From: DAOULY01 sp034414595
GTDB taxonomy: Bacteria > Chloroflexota > Dehalococcoidia > SZUA-161 > JAUWZY01
Assembly (NCBI GenBank): GCA_034414595.1
Contig: DAOULY010000021.1
Span: 124,001 to 188,000, forward strand
Reading direction: 5' to 3'
Length of the DNA: 64,000 nucleotides
Position 1 is the stretch's first letter. Each line of letters opens with the position of its first letter. The notes under the pieces were generated by a model that was not told the DNA's origin, ran no database searches, and saw only the letters and a list, made by a program, of their open reading frames with translations. A program made the position numbers and the translations under genes. This document shows positions 50,554 to 60,084 of the stretch, one piece after another.

Positions 50554-51396
50554 TTACTGAGATGCTGATCGATGATGCTCGGCAAGTGCCACGAGCCGGG
50601 CTACTGACTCCGCAGGCACGTCTACGCTGCCGAGTTCATTCCCTGTGCTCGCTGCCACTCCATGATAGTCACTGCCACCGCAGGCGATTAGGTCATATTC
50701 TCCAGCCAAGTCGTTCATACGGGCGATCACATCCTTAGAGTAGCCGTTGTAATAAGACTCGAGTCCAACAAGCCCTGCTTGCTTCAGTTGTGGGATCAGG
50801 GACGTGATGCCCTCGATATCGGCGGGATGGGCCAATACCGGCAGGCCCTTACTCCGGACTACCAGTTCCACTGCTGCCACTGGGGTTAACTTCTCCCGTT
50901 CCACATAGGCAGGTCCGTTGCGCCCGATGTATTTGGTAAAGGCCTCGCCTGGCGATGAGATATAGCCTCGTTCCACTATTGCCTGGGCAATGTGCGGTCG
51001 GCCTATCGAGGCACCGTCTGCCAGCTCCAAGACGCGGCTCCAATCGATATCTATACCGAGCCCAGCTAACTCGGCCACGATCCTTCGTCCACGTTCCCGC
51101 CTGGAGTGGCGCAGCCACTCCAGGGTGCGTTTCAATTCCAGGTCTTGATAATCTAAGAAGTAGCCTAAGATATGGACCTCGCCCTGGGGGACATCGGCAC
51201 TGAGCTCAACCCCTGGGATCACCGAGAGGCTGGGGAAATGCCCGGCTGCGGCTAAAGCAGGCTCAATGCCTTCCACTGAATCGTGATCAGTGATGGCGAT
51301 GACGTTGAGCCCCAGTTCCACCGCTTTGTGCACTACCTGAGCCGGGCTCAACTGCCCATCAGAAGCTGTAGTATGAATATGAAGGTCAGCTCTCAT
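50554..51396 (-). CDS. PHP-domain phosphoesterase
   Basis: This 280-residue protein is of the TrpH/RNase AM-like group. Metal ligands are in DLHIHTTASDG, AITDHDSVEGI, the central Glu/His region (IPGVELSADV, EVHILGYFLD) and CGGSDYHG. RNase AM removes 5' nucleotides from RNA; the role here is by family only. It overlaps the YmdB-like gene by four bases. Confidence 0.9.
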   Translation of the reverse strand: MRADLHIHTTASDGQLSPAQVVHKAVELGLNVIAITDHDSVEGIEPALAAAGHFPSLSVIPGVELSADVPQGEVHILGYFLDYQDLELKRTLEWLRHSRRERGRRIVAELAGLGIDIDWSRVLELADGASIGRPHIAQAIVERGYISSPGEAFTKYIGRNGPAYVEREKLTPVAAVELVVRSKGLPVLAHPADIEGITSLIPQLKQAGLVGLESYYNGYSKDVIARMNDLAGEYDLIACGGSDYHGVAASTGNELGSVDVPAESVARLVALAEHHRSASQ

Positions 51397-52163
51397 CTAT
51401 TTGCCAGTTCCAGGTCGATGCGGCTGATATCAGTGGCGACGCCACTTTCCTCCACCTCGATCAGGACTGATTGGAACAGAACCGGGCCCCTGCCCACAGA
51501 TAGACGGTATGGCATATGAGTCAGGAATCTACTTACAACAGCATCTGCATCGTCTCCGATGACTGAGTGCTTGGGCCCGACCATGCCGACATCGGTAACA
51601 AAGGCAGTGCCCTTGGGTAAGATGCGAGCGTCGATGGTGCCGATATGCGTATGAGTGCCCGAGACCGCGCTGACCCGACCATCAAGATACCAGCCGAGGG
51701 CATTCTTCTCTGAAGTGGCCTCGCCATGGAAGTCGATGATAATAATCGGTGGCCTGTTGAGCAACTGGCCGAGGAGGCCGTCGATCGCACGAAACGGGCA
51801 ATCGATGGCCTCCATAAATACACGCCCCTGAAGATTGACCACCAGCACTTGATCCCTATATAGGTATCCCCGTCCCGGGGCTTCGGCGGGGTAGTTCATG
51901 GGCCTCAGGATAGGAAGGGCACCATCAAGGCAGGGGATGATCTCCTTATGATGCCAGATGTGATTCCCGGAGGTGATCACATCTACTCCGGATTCAAGGA
52001 GTTCCCGGGCCGTTTCTGGAGTCAAACCAATCCCGCCGGCAGCGTTCTCACCATTCGCAACGACCAGATCGATGCCATTCTGCTGGCGCAGCTTAGGAAC
52101 AAAAGCCCGCACTGCCCTTCGCCCCGGCCTCCCGATGACATCGCCGATCATCAGTATTCGCAT
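51393..52163 (-). CDS. YmdB-family metallophosphoesterase
   Basis: This 256-residue calcineurin-like protein has MIGDVIGRPGRRAV, NGENAAGGIGLT, SGNHIWHHKE and GTHTHIGTIDARIL, the metal-binding series of YmdB. YmdB is a 2',3'-cAMP phosphodiesterase in Bacillus and is commonly encoded beside rny, as here (12 bases apart). Confidence 0.94.
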   Translation of the reverse strand: MRILMIGDVIGRPGRRAVRAFVPKLRQQNGIDLVVANGENAAGGIGLTPETARELLESGVDVITSGNHIWHHKEIIPCLDGALPILRPMNYPAEAPGRGYLYRDQVLVVNLQGRVFMEAIDCPFRAIDGLLGQLLNRPPIIIIDFHGEATSEKNALGWYLDGRVSAVSGTHTHIGTIDARILPKGTAFVTDVGMVGPKHSVIGDDADAVVSRFLTHMPYRLSVGRGPVLFQSVLIEVEESGVATDISRIDLELANR

Positions 52164-52175
52164 TTTATCGCCGCT

Positions 52176-53693
52176 TCACTTAGCATAGTCTACCGCGCGG
52201 GTCTCCCTGATCACGGTGACCTTTATCTGCCCCGGATATTCCAGGGTTTCCTCGATTCTTTTTCCAATGTCCCGAGCCAACCTTAATGCCCCCAGGTCAT
52301 CGATCTCATGGGGCTTGACCAAGACGCGAATCTCACGGCCAGCCTGAATGGCAAACGATTTCTCCACCCCAGGGAAGCTGTTGGCAATGCTCTCCAGAGA
52401 CTCGACCCGCTTCAGATATTGGTCCAGAGACTCTCTTCTAGCCCCTGGCCTTGAGCTGGAAATGGCATCGGCAGCGGAGACGACAAATCCCTCAACACCC
52501 ATCGACTCCGCCTCACCATGATGCTCGGCAATGGCACGAGACACCTCCCCTGATTTGCCCAGTCTCTTGGCCATGTCGGCGCCAATGAGGGCGTGAGGGC
52601 CTTCAATCTCTTGGTCCACCGCCTTGCCGATATCATGCAACAGCCCCGCTGTCTTAGCCACCACGACATCGGCACCGATCTCCGAAGCCAACATGGCCGC
52701 CAAGGCTGAGACTTCCAGGCTGTGCTGAAGCACGTTCTGTCCGTAGCTGTAACGATATTTGAGACGCCCCAGAAGCTTGATCAGCTCGGGATGGAGCCCG
52801 GTGACGCCTGCCTGATAGGCCGCTTGCTCTCCCTCTGTCTGAATTTTAGCTTCAACTTCAGCCCTGGCTTTGTTAACCATCTCCTCGATGCGAGCCGGAT
52901 GAATTCGGCCATCCAAGATCAGCTTTTCCAGAGCCAGCCTGGCGACCTCACGGCGCAGGGGATCGAAGCTGGAGAGGCTCACTGCCTCTGGGGTATCATC
53001 CACGATGAGATCCACACCAGTAGCATTCTCCAAGGCTCTGATGTTGCGACCCTCACGTCCGATGAGCCTGCCTTTCATCTCATCGCTGGGCAGGGGAAGC
53101 ACGGTTACCGTGGCCTCGGAGGCCACCTCACTGGCACAGCGCTGCATGACCGCAGCCAGTATCTCCCGGATCCTGCGCTCCCCATCCTCTCTCACCTGGG
53201 CCTCAACCTGGCGCATGCGCCGGCTTAAATCCTCACGTACTTCGTTGTCCACCGCCTGGAGCAGAAATTCCTTGGCTTCGACACGGGACATACCGGAGAT
53301 GAACTCAAGCTGTTGGAGTTGCTTCTTCTTTAGTTCCTCGGCATTAGCGCGAGCTTCCCCTATCTCCTTCTCCTTAGCGGTTAGCCCGCGCTCCCGGCGT
53401 TCCACGGTTTCAAGCTTACGTTCTAAGTTCTCTTCCTTCTGGGTCAGGCGTCTCTCCTGGCGCTGAAGCTCGGTGCGGCGCTGTCTGGCTTCAGCCTCGG
53501 CTTCGGACTTGAACTTCACCGCCTCTTCTTTAGCTTCGAGTAGAGTTTCCTTCACCTGAGCGTTAGCCTGCTCGATGATCTTGGCAGCATTCTCCTCTGC
53601 CAGGCGAGCTTTCCTAGCCCTGAGCACTCGCTGTAGAAAGAAACCAGCGACTCCGCTAACAACGGCAGCAATTACGATGTATAGGGCGATCAT
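52176..53693 (-). CDS. rny: ribonuclease Y
   Basis: This 505-residue membrane-anchored endoribonuclease starts mRNA decay. It has one N-terminal transmembrane helix (IALYIVIAAVVSGVAGFFL), a coiled coil (about 25-190), a KH domain (MKGRLIGREGRNIRALENA) and an HD domain (HSLEVSALAAMLASEIG, LLHDIGKA). GAGGTGGG precedes the ATG at 53693. It overlaps the recX stop by four bases. Confidence 0.97.
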   Translation of the reverse strand: MIALYIVIAAVVSGVAGFFLQRVLRARKARLAEENAAKIIEQANAQVKETLLEAKEEAVKFKSEAEAEARQRRTELQRQERRLTQKEENLERKLETVERRERGLTAKEKEIGEARANAEELKKKQLQQLEFISGMSRVEAKEFLLQAVDNEVREDLSRRMRQVEAQVREDGERRIREILAAVMQRCASEVASEATVTVLPLPSDEMKGRLIGREGRNIRALENATGVDLIVDDTPEAVSLSSFDPLRREVARLALEKLILDGRIHPARIEEMVNKARAEVEAKIQTEGEQAAYQAGVTGLHPELIKLLGRLKYRYSYGQNVLQHSLEVSALAAMLASEIGADVVVAKTAGLLHDIGKAVDQEIEGPHALIGADMAKRLGKSGEVSRAIAEHHGEAESMGVEGFVVSAADAISSSRPGARRESLDQYLKRVESLESIANSFPGVEKSFAIQAGREIRVLVKPHEIDDLGALRLARDIGKRIEETLEYPGQIKVTVIRETRAVDYAK

Positions 53694-54172
53694 CTTCCCA
53701 CCTCTCTGCACACTCGATCGATAGTGTCCCTTATCACCTCATAGTCGAAGCCACGGTAGCGAAGAAAGGAACCCAACCTCTGACGAAATTTGGGTCCGGG
53801 TAGTCCGCTCAAAGAGCGGAGCTTTCTCTGCGCCGCCTGTCGAGCTTCAACTTCGTCGTCAAGCCCCACCATGGCTTGGATGATAATCTCAGCAGCAATC
53901 CCCTTCTCCCTCAGCTCACGTGCCACCAGTCGCCGGCTACGGGGGCTGAATGCCTCTCGGTTCTCCCGCCAAAATCGGGCAAAAGCGAGGTCATCAACCA
54001 AGTGCTTCTCCCTGAGTTCGGCCACCACTTGAGCGATGGTTGAGTCAGCGAAGCTGCGACGATGGAGCTTGAGCCTCAATTCCGCCTCGCTTCTTGGGCG
54101 TGAGCTCAGATAGCGAAGGGCGGTGTCCCAGCAGCGCTGAAACTGCTCCCTTGTGGTGATGGCAGTCTTCAT
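53690..54172 (-). CDS. recX: RecX regulatory protein
   Basis: This 160-residue all-helical protein is made of three-helix repeats (ALRYLSSRPRSEAELRLKL, LVDDLAFARFWRENREAFSP, RYRGFDYEVIRDTIDRV). RecX inhibits RecA filaments. It lies 58 bases downstream of recA. The ribosome-binding site is weak; ATG 54172 is chosen by alignment to the family length. Confidence 0.93.
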   Translation of the reverse strand: MKTAITTREQFQRCWDTALRYLSSRPRSEAELRLKLHRRSFADSTIAQVVAELREKHLVDDLAFARFWRENREAFSPRSRRLVARELREKGIAAEIIIQAMVGLDDEVEARQAAQRKLRSLSGLPGPKFRQRLGSFLRYRGFDYEVIRDTIDRVCREVGR

Positions 54173-54230
54173 AGCACACCAAGCCAGACAAGGCAAACTT
54201 GTCGTCGCAGGTGTGGTTCGAGGGGGTCAA

Positions 54231-55262
54231 CTATAGCGGCTGGGTCTCAGCATCGAGGGGATAAAGAGCTGATGTAGCCGGGACACTGTCTCTAAGCTGG
54301 CGTTCTATCTCTTGAGCTAACTCTCGGTGCTGGCACAGGAACTCCTTAGCGACCTCTCGGCCCTGGCCCAGACGAGTCTCGCCGAAAGAGAAGAAAGCGC
54401 CGCTCTTTTTAATCAGCCCCGTAGTCACTCCGAGGTCAAGGAGGCAGCCTTCCTTGCTGATGCCTCTGTCGAACATGATGTCGAACTCGGCTGAGTGAAA
54501 CGGTGGAGCCAACTTGTTCTTGACCACCTTGGCTCTGATCCGAACCCCCACCACCTCAGAACCTCGTTTGATGTTCTCCACCCTTCTCAAGTCAATCCTC
54601 ACCGAGCTATAGAATTTAAGGGCTCTCCCTCCCGGTGTGACCTCAGGATTACCAAAGACGATGCCAATCTTCTCCCTAAGCTGGTTGATGAACACCACTG
54701 CCGTTCGCGACTTGCTTATCGCTGCTGCCAGCTTCCTCAGCGCTTGTGACATCAGCCGTGCTTGAAGCCCAACATGAGACTCGCCCATCTCCCCCTCAAG
54801 CTCGACCCTGGGCACCAGAGCAGCTACGCTATCGATGACGACTATATCCACAGCCCCACTCCTAACCAGGGTCTCCGCGATCTCCAGTGCCTGTTCCCCA
54901 GTATCGGGCTGGGAGATGAGAAGGTCGTCGACAGCAACTCCACAGGCGGTAGCATAAGCGACATCCAAAGCATGCTCCACATCGATATAAGCCGCCACGC
55001 CACCACCCCTTTGGCATTCAGCAATAACATGCTGGGCCAAAGTCGATTTCCCAGTACCTTCGGCACCGAAGACCTCGGTGACCCGGCCTCTGGGGATGCC
55101 GCCAACGCCAAGGGCTAGATCCAGGGAGACAGCGCCAGTAGGGATAGACTCCACCGTCAGCCTAGTTTGCGCCTCTCCCAATCTCATTATCGCGCCCCGG
55201 CCGAATTGCTTTTCGATCTGGCCGATAGCCAAATCCAGTGCCTTCTCCCGCTCTGCAGTCAA
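54231..55262 (-). CDS. recA: recombinase RecA
   Basis: This 343-residue recombinase starts with TTG at 55262 (TAEREKALDLAIGQ) after GGGGAGG; a longer frame from 55286 lies over that site. MAW (LLISQPDTGEQALEI) and loop-2 regions (FINQLREKIGIVFGNPEVT) are normal. The P-loop reads GAEGTGKST instead of the usual GPESSGKTT but keeps the GK-S/T core. It is followed by recX and rny. Confidence 0.97.
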   Translation of the reverse strand: MTAEREKALDLAIGQIEKQFGRGAIMRLGEAQTRLTVESIPTGAVSLDLALGVGGIPRGRVTEVFGAEGTGKSTLAQHVIAECQRGGGVAAYIDVEHALDVAYATACGVAVDDLLISQPDTGEQALEIAETLVRSGAVDIVVIDSVAALVPRVELEGEMGESHVGLQARLMSQALRKLAAAISKSRTAVVFINQLREKIGIVFGNPEVTPGGRALKFYSSVRIDLRRVENIKRGSEVVGVRIRAKVVKNKLAPPFHSAEFDIMFDRGISKEGCLLDLGVTTGLIKKSGAFFSFGETRLGQGREVAKEFLCQHRELAQEIERQLRDSVPATSALYPLDAETQPL

Positions 55263-55326
55263 TATTCCTCCCCGAAACCGCAACAATGCGACCTAATAGA
55301 ATAGCATATTCTGGCTCATGACACAA

Positions 55327-55350
55327 GGTCTCAGGGTTCTTCCTGAGACC
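55327..55350 (-). terminator. hairpin at the end of rimI
   Basis: GGTCTCAGG and CCTGAGACC form a perfect 9-bp stem with a 6-base loop, overlapping the rimI stop. No T-run follows on the minus strand, so termination would be inefficient or Rho-dependent. Confidence 0.4.
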
Positions 55351-55954
55351 ATCTCAGGGCATGTGCTTGCTTTAGGTTCTGAAATCGAGACTGAAAGGAA
55401 GCCGAGGTTATCTGGTCAGTGGTCATGAGCAAGGCATCCTCTTTGGTATCGTAGTAGTAACCGTGGCGGACTCCGACCTCGGTGAAGCCGTATTTGCTAT
55501 ATAGTGCCCGGGCTGCCGTGCTGGAGGGACGAACCTCCAGAGTGATAACCTGGGCATTCTTCTCCACGGAGAGCTCAATAGTGGAGAGCAGCAATAGCTC
55601 CCCAATTCCCTGTCCCCGATGGCTCGCCCGCACAGCGATGTTGGTCAGATGGGCTTCATCAGCCATGACCCAAAGCCCAGCGTAGCCCAAAATCAGCATA
55701 TTATCGGATGTTTTCCCCCTTCGCAACAGGCGCCCGGCCAAGCCTACCAGCTCATCGAGCCAGGATCCTCTTGTCACCTCGGCCTCTGAGCTTCGGTGCA
55801 ACGCGACACAAGCCACGATGTACTGGGCCGACCTATTGAACAAGAGCTCGTTTCTGAAATTGGTCGCAGACCAGGGAGAGGGAAAGGATTCTCGCTCAAT
55901 TTGAGCCACCTGAGGCACATCAGCGAGCCTCATGGGCCGGATAACGCAAACCAT
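55331..55954 (-). CDS. RimI-like N-acetyltransferase
   Basis: This 207-residue GNAT protein acetylates, by family, the N-terminus of ribosomal protein S18. The acetyl-CoA loop is VRASHRGQGIGELLLL, followed by RPSSTAARALYSKYGF. It carries about 35 extra residues (HRSSEAEVTRGSWLDELVGL and on) between strands compared with the 150-residue standard. GGAG lies upstream of the ATG. Confidence 0.85.
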   Translation of the reverse strand: MVCVIRPMRLADVPQVAQIERESFPSPWSATNFRNELLFNRSAQYIVACVALHRSSEAEVTRGSWLDELVGLAGRLLRRGKTSDNMLILGYAGLWVMADEAHLTNIAVRASHRGQGIGELLLLSTIELSVEKNAQVITLEVRPSSTAARALYSKYGFTEVGVRHGYYYDTKEDALLMTTDQITSASFQSRFQNLKQAHALRWSQEEP

Positions 55955-56113
55955 ACCCTGTACTCCATTTCTGCCACATTAGTTTACCTAGCAAAATTCG
56001 CTTAGCTCATTTTCCCGGAGACCCGCCAGGGGTAACTACCATTATATTGATGATGGAAGTGAGTGGCAAGGCATATGGAGAGAGCCCTATCACCGGCCGC
56101 ACTATCTACAGGG

Positions 56114-56142
56114 TTGACCGATGTCACTTTTCGTTTTATACT
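56114..56142 (+). promoter_or_regulatory. promoter of the radical SAM gene
   Basis: TTGACC (56114-56119) and TATACT (56137-56142) are 17 bases apart. The ATG is at 56178, after GGAGGG. Confidence 0.6.
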
Positions 56143-56177
56143 AAGCAAAGCATCAGGTAGCTTCGTGGAGGGCATGA

Positions 56178-57644
56178 ATGGCTTTCACCGGGAAGGTTAA
56201 ACAAATTGTTGCGGAGAATCTGCTGAGCCATGCGATGATGGTTCTCAGCCACTCTCCAGAAGGAAGCTATCGACTCTTGGCCAAAGGCTTTGACCGCATC
56301 GCCATCACTGAACAGCAAAAGATGATCGCATCCTGGCTCTGCAATTGGGTTGCCCCGGGCAACCCCGGAGCCCCTTGGTTTTCTCGAGTCCTGCGCCAGC
56401 TTCATCCTAACGTACGCAGGAACTACATCGCCAGGACCATAGTGGATATCTTCTTCCGGAATCCAGAGTCTTTCGCCCAATATAAGGCTGAGCACGGATT
56501 CAGGCCACCTCCGATAATGTTGATCTCCCCAACCATGCGTTGCAATTATCGCTGCGCGGGATGTTATGCCGGGAATTATGGAAGCGAAGATGACATGCCG
56601 CCAGCGCTATTTGATCGTGTGCTCTGTGAAGCCAAGGAGTTGACCACCAAGTTCTTTATCATCTTGGGCGGCGAGCCGCTTGTCTACAGGCCACTACTCG
56701 ATATCTTTGAGAAACATCGAGATGCACCATTCCAGGTTTATACCAACGGGTCTTTGATCGATGAGACCATGGCCCGCAGGCTGGCCGAGCTGGGAAACGT
56801 GGCCCCTCAGGTGAGCATTGATGGATTCAGAGAGGAGACTGATGCTAGGCGGGGTCGGGGCACCTTTGACCGTGCGCTTAAGGCGATGGACCACCTCAGG
56901 GAGGCTGGCTGTATCTTCGCCTTCAGCAGCGTGGTTACCAAAGATAACGTGGACGCTGTCACCAGTGAAGAGTTCATTGACCTCATGATCGAGAAGGGCT
57001 GTCTTTATGGTTGGTATTTCCTCTATATGCCCGTAGGGCGGGATCCCGACCTCAATAACATGCCCACCCCGGAGCAGAGAAATCAGCTCCGACTCGCCGG
57101 CAAGCGCTTTCGGGAGACCAAGCCGATCCTGCTCGCTGATTTCTGGAACGATGCTCCGCTCACCGGTGGCTGCATCAGCGGCGGACGCACCTATTGCCAC
57201 ATCAATCATAAGGGCGATGTCGAGCCCTGCATCTTCGTCCACTTTGCCACCGACAATATCAAAGAGGTCTCCCTAGCTCAGGCGCTCAATTCCCCTTTCT
57301 TCAAGGGGCTGAGGAAGATGGAGCCTTTTTGCTACAACACACTGCGGCCCTGTCCCGTAATCGATCACCCCTGGTTGATCCGGACGGCAATCGAGAAATA
57401 TGGCGCTCGCCCGACACATGAGGGAGCGGAGAGCCTCCTCAGCGCTGAGATCGCCACGGGCCTTGATTGCTATGCCCAAAAGGTTAAGGAGCTTTATGAC
57501 CCTATCTGGGATCGGGAATATGCCGATTGGGCCGAGAAATGGTTTGCGGCCATGGATTACCCGGAGGGTCGGGTCGAGGCCAGAAAGGCAGGGTATTGTT
57601 TGAGTCGGGCGAAGGAAGAGGTCAGCAACCCGGCGACAAAATAA
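56178..57644 (+). CDS. radical SAM protein with SPASM-like tail, function unknown
   Basis: This 488-residue enzyme has the radical SAM motif C-x3-C-x2-C (TMRCNYRCAGCYAGNYG), ILGGEPLVYRPLLDIFEKH and a C-terminal Cys set (GGCISGGRTYCHINHKGDVE, PCIFVH, FCYNTLRPCPVID) that probably binds auxiliary Fe-S clusters. The first 110 residues are an extra helical domain. No peptide or maturation partner is adjacent. It could act on a peptide, lipid or cofactor; I cannot assign it. Confidence 0.85.
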   Translation: MAFTGKVKQIVAENLLSHAMMVLSHSPEGSYRLLAKGFDRIAITEQQKMIASWLCNWVAPGNPGAPWFSRVLRQLHPNVRRNYIARTIVDIFFRNPESFAQYKAEHGFRPPPIMLISPTMRCNYRCAGCYAGNYGSEDDMPPALFDRVLCEAKELTTKFFIILGGEPLVYRPLLDIFEKHRDAPFQVYTNGSLIDETMARRLAELGNVAPQVSIDGFREETDARRGRGTFDRALKAMDHLREAGCIFAFSSVVTKDNVDAVTSEEFIDLMIEKGCLYGWYFLYMPVGRDPDLNNMPTPEQRNQLRLAGKRFRETKPILLADFWNDAPLTGGCISGGRTYCHINHKGDVEPCIFVHFATDNIKEVSLAQALNSPFFKGLRKMEPFCYNTLRPCPVIDHPWLIRTAIEKYGARPTHEGAESLLSAEIATGLDCYAQKVKELYDPIWDREYADWAEKWFAAMDYPEGRVEARKAGYCLSRAKEEVSNPATK

Positions 57645-57758
57645 CCCAAGGCAAGACCTATGACCGCGGTTAGTATCCCCAGTATGCTCTGGCTTCTCAG
57701 CAGTGGCTCCCGCGAGGCAGCGAAACGGCTCAAGGCATAAGTTTGAAGAGGGAAACGT

Positions 57759-58721
57759 ATGGAAGTCTACCTCGGCATTGATATTGGTTCAGTGACAACC
57801 AAGGTGGCGGCCCTGGATATGAGGGGGGAGCTCATTGCAACAAACTATCTCAGGACTCAGGGTAAGCCCATTGCCACTGTCCAGCGTGCGCTTGAGGACA
57901 TGGCACAGAAGCTACCTCCAGGTAGTGAGGTCCGAGGTGTGGGCACCACCGGTAGCGCCAGATATCTGGGTGGGATCATTGTTGGCGCCGACGTCATCAA
58001 GAACGAGATCACGGGCCATGCAATCGCTGCCCTGCACTATGTCCCCGATGCCCAGACTATCATTGAGATCGGCGGCCAAGACTCCAAGCTTATCGTCCTC
58101 CGCAATGGTGTGGTCGTCGACTTTGCCATGAACACGGTATGCGCCGCAGGCACAGGGAGTTTCTTAGACCAGCAAGCGCTGAGGCTCGATATGCAGATTG
58201 AGCAATTCGGGGAAGGGGCGCTACACAGCAAATCACCGGTGCGCATCGCCGGGCGCTGTACTGTGTTCGCAGAGTCCGATATGATTCACAAGCAACAGAT
58301 GGGACATCACCTTGAGGATATCCTCTACGGGCTGTGCCAGGCTTTGGTCCGCAACTATTTGAACAACGTGGGCCTGGGCAAGGAGGTTTTGCCCCCAGTG
58401 GTGTTTCAAGGAGGCGTGGCCTTCAACAGGGGCATCGTCCGCGCTTTCGAGGAAAGCTTGAACACCGAGGTCATCGTTCCTCCGCATCATGAGGCCATGG
58501 GCGCTATCGGGGCCGCTTTCTTAGCTCAGGAAGAAATGAGCTTAAACGGCAATAACACCAAGTTCAAAGGGTTCCAGGTCTGCGCCGTTGACTATCGGAC
58601 CTCCTCCTTTGAATGTAAGGCATGTCCCAATCTCTGTGAGATCGCTCAGATATCACAGGATGGCCACATCCTGGCCCGGTGGGGTGGGCGTTGTGACCTC
58701 TGGGAAAGAGCAAGCCAATGA
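57759..58721 (+). CDS. BadF/BadG/HgdC-type ATPase (2-hydroxyacyl-CoA dehydratase activator)
   Basis: This 320-residue ASKHA ATPase has the phosphate loop GIDIGSVTTKVAALD, IEIGGQDSK, NTVCAAGTGSFLDQQA and AGRCTVFAESDMIHKQQ, with the bridging-cluster cysteines. A C-terminal extension contains CKACPNLC. Activators of this family transfer electrons to dehydratases or benzoyl-CoA reductases. No dehydratase subunits lie beside it. It overlaps plsX by four bases. Confidence 0.88.
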   Translation: MEVYLGIDIGSVTTKVAALDMRGELIATNYLRTQGKPIATVQRALEDMAQKLPPGSEVRGVGTTGSARYLGGIIVGADVIKNEITGHAIAALHYVPDAQTIIEIGGQDSKLIVLRNGVVVDFAMNTVCAAGTGSFLDQQALRLDMQIEQFGEGALHSKSPVRIAGRCTVFAESDMIHKQQMGHHLEDILYGLCQALVRNYLNNVGLGKEVLPPVVFQGGVAFNRGIVRAFEESLNTEVIVPPHHEAMGAIGAAFLAQEEMSLNGNNTKFKGFQVCAVDYRTSSFECKACPNLCEIAQISQDGHILARWGGRCDLWERASQ

Positions 58722-59701
58722 TCAAAATTGCAGTGGATGCCATGGGAGGGGACCATGCCCCCCAAGAGATAGTGAAGGGGGCCATAGAGGCGCTTCATGA
58801 CCACCGTGACCTGAAAATAGTGCTTGTGGGCCAGGACAGCGTCTTGGCCCAGGCTTTGCGCAAGCGTAAAATAGCCAACTCGAGGATGAGCATCTGTGCC
58901 GCCAATGATGTGGTAACCATGGAAGATGCCCCGACTTCAGTGGTTCGCCAGAAGAAGGACTCATCCCTCGCCGTCGGCGTCGATCTGTTGAAGAGCGGTG
59001 ATGTTTCCGCGTTCATCTCCGCCGGAAATACCGGGGCCATAATGGCAGCAGCACTCCTGACGTTAGGCACCCAAGAGGGCATCGACCGCCCAGCCTTGGG
59101 CATTGCTCTTCCCGCTCCATCAGGATTGGTGCTATTTCTCGATGTGGGCGCCAACGCCGATTGCCGTCCAAACATGCTGTTGCAGTTTGCCCAAATGGGG
59201 GCCAACTATATGAAAAGGGCCTTCGCCATGGAGGAGCCCAGGATCGGCCTGCTCTCCATTGGGGAGGAGGAAGGCAAGGGGAACAAGTTAGTACGGGAGG
59301 CACACCAGTTGCTCAAGGACAGCGACTTGAACTTCGTCGGCAACGTTGAGAGCAGGGACGTTCCCAAGGGGGTGGCCGATGTAGTGGTCACCGATGGCTT
59401 CACCGGCAACGTGGTGATCAAGACCGCTGAGGGTCTGGGAGAGCTTTTCGCTAGCCTGTCCAAGGTGAGCGAGACCGGTCGGGGACACCATAAGAGCATC
59501 TCCTTGCTGCTGAAGCCTGCGATAAAGGCAGCCGAGAAGAGGCTGCTGGATTACAGTGGCCATGGCGTGGCCTTGCTCTTGGGGGTCAACGGTAACATCA
59601 TCGTGGGCCATGGCCGCAGCCAGGCCCCAGAGGTACAACGGGCCATTTCCATGGCCAAGCAGGTGATAAAGCAAGGCTCGCTGGTAGCTTTGGGATCCTG
59701 A
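58718..59701 (+). CDS. plsX: phosphate acyltransferase PlsX
   Basis: This 327-residue enzyme makes acyl-phosphate from acyl-ACP for phospholipid synthesis. KIAVDAMGGDHAPQEIVKG, FISAGNTGAIMAAALL and VVTDGFTGNVVIKTAEG are diagnostic. The ATG overlaps the stop of the activator gene. Confidence 0.96.
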   Translation: MIKIAVDAMGGDHAPQEIVKGAIEALHDHRDLKIVLVGQDSVLAQALRKRKIANSRMSICAANDVVTMEDAPTSVVRQKKDSSLAVGVDLLKSGDVSAFISAGNTGAIMAAALLTLGTQEGIDRPALGIALPAPSGLVLFLDVGANADCRPNMLLQFAQMGANYMKRAFAMEEPRIGLLSIGEEEGKGNKLVREAHQLLKDSDLNFVGNVESRDVPKGVADVVVTDGFTGNVVIKTAEGLGELFASLSKVSETGRGHHKSISLLLKPAIKAAEKRLLDYSGHGVALLLGVNGNIIVGHGRSQAPEVQRAISMAKQVIKQGSLVALGS

Positions 59702-59720
59702 AGACAAGGAGGGTTCATTC

Positions 59721-60047
59721 ATGGCCAAGCCGCTCGATATCAGTGACGACGACTTCGAAGAAGTGGTGCTCAAAGCCGACAAACCGGTTCTGGTCGATTT
59801 CTGGGCCCCTTGGTGTGCTCCTTGTCTGGCGATCGCGCCGATCACAGAGGAGCTGGCCGGGGACTACGAAGGTCGTGCCAGTATCGTTAAGGTCAACGTC
59901 GATCAAAACCCCAGGACGGCATCGAGATATAGTATCCATAGTATACCGACCTTGATTCTGTTCAAGAACGGTGTGCCATTCACCCAGATCGTCGGGCTTA
60001 TGTCCAAGCACGAGCTGAAAGAAAACCTTGATAGTGCACTGGAGTGA
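59721..60047 (+). CDS. trxA: thioredoxin with CAPC active site
   Basis: This 108-residue thioredoxin has the active site WAPWCAPCLAIAP, with Ala replacing the usual Gly of CGPC, which may shift its redox potential. The cis-Pro segment is SIPTLILFKNG. AAGGAGG precedes the ATG. trxB follows 37 bases later. Confidence 0.95.
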   Translation: MAKPLDISDDDFEEVVLKADKPVLVDFWAPWCAPCLAIAPITEELAGDYEGRASIVKVNVDQNPRTASRYSIHSIPTLILFKNGVPFTQIVGLMSKHELKENLDSALE

Positions 60048-60084
60048 TTTCACGAATCAGAGAGATGCAAACAGAGGTTAGACT

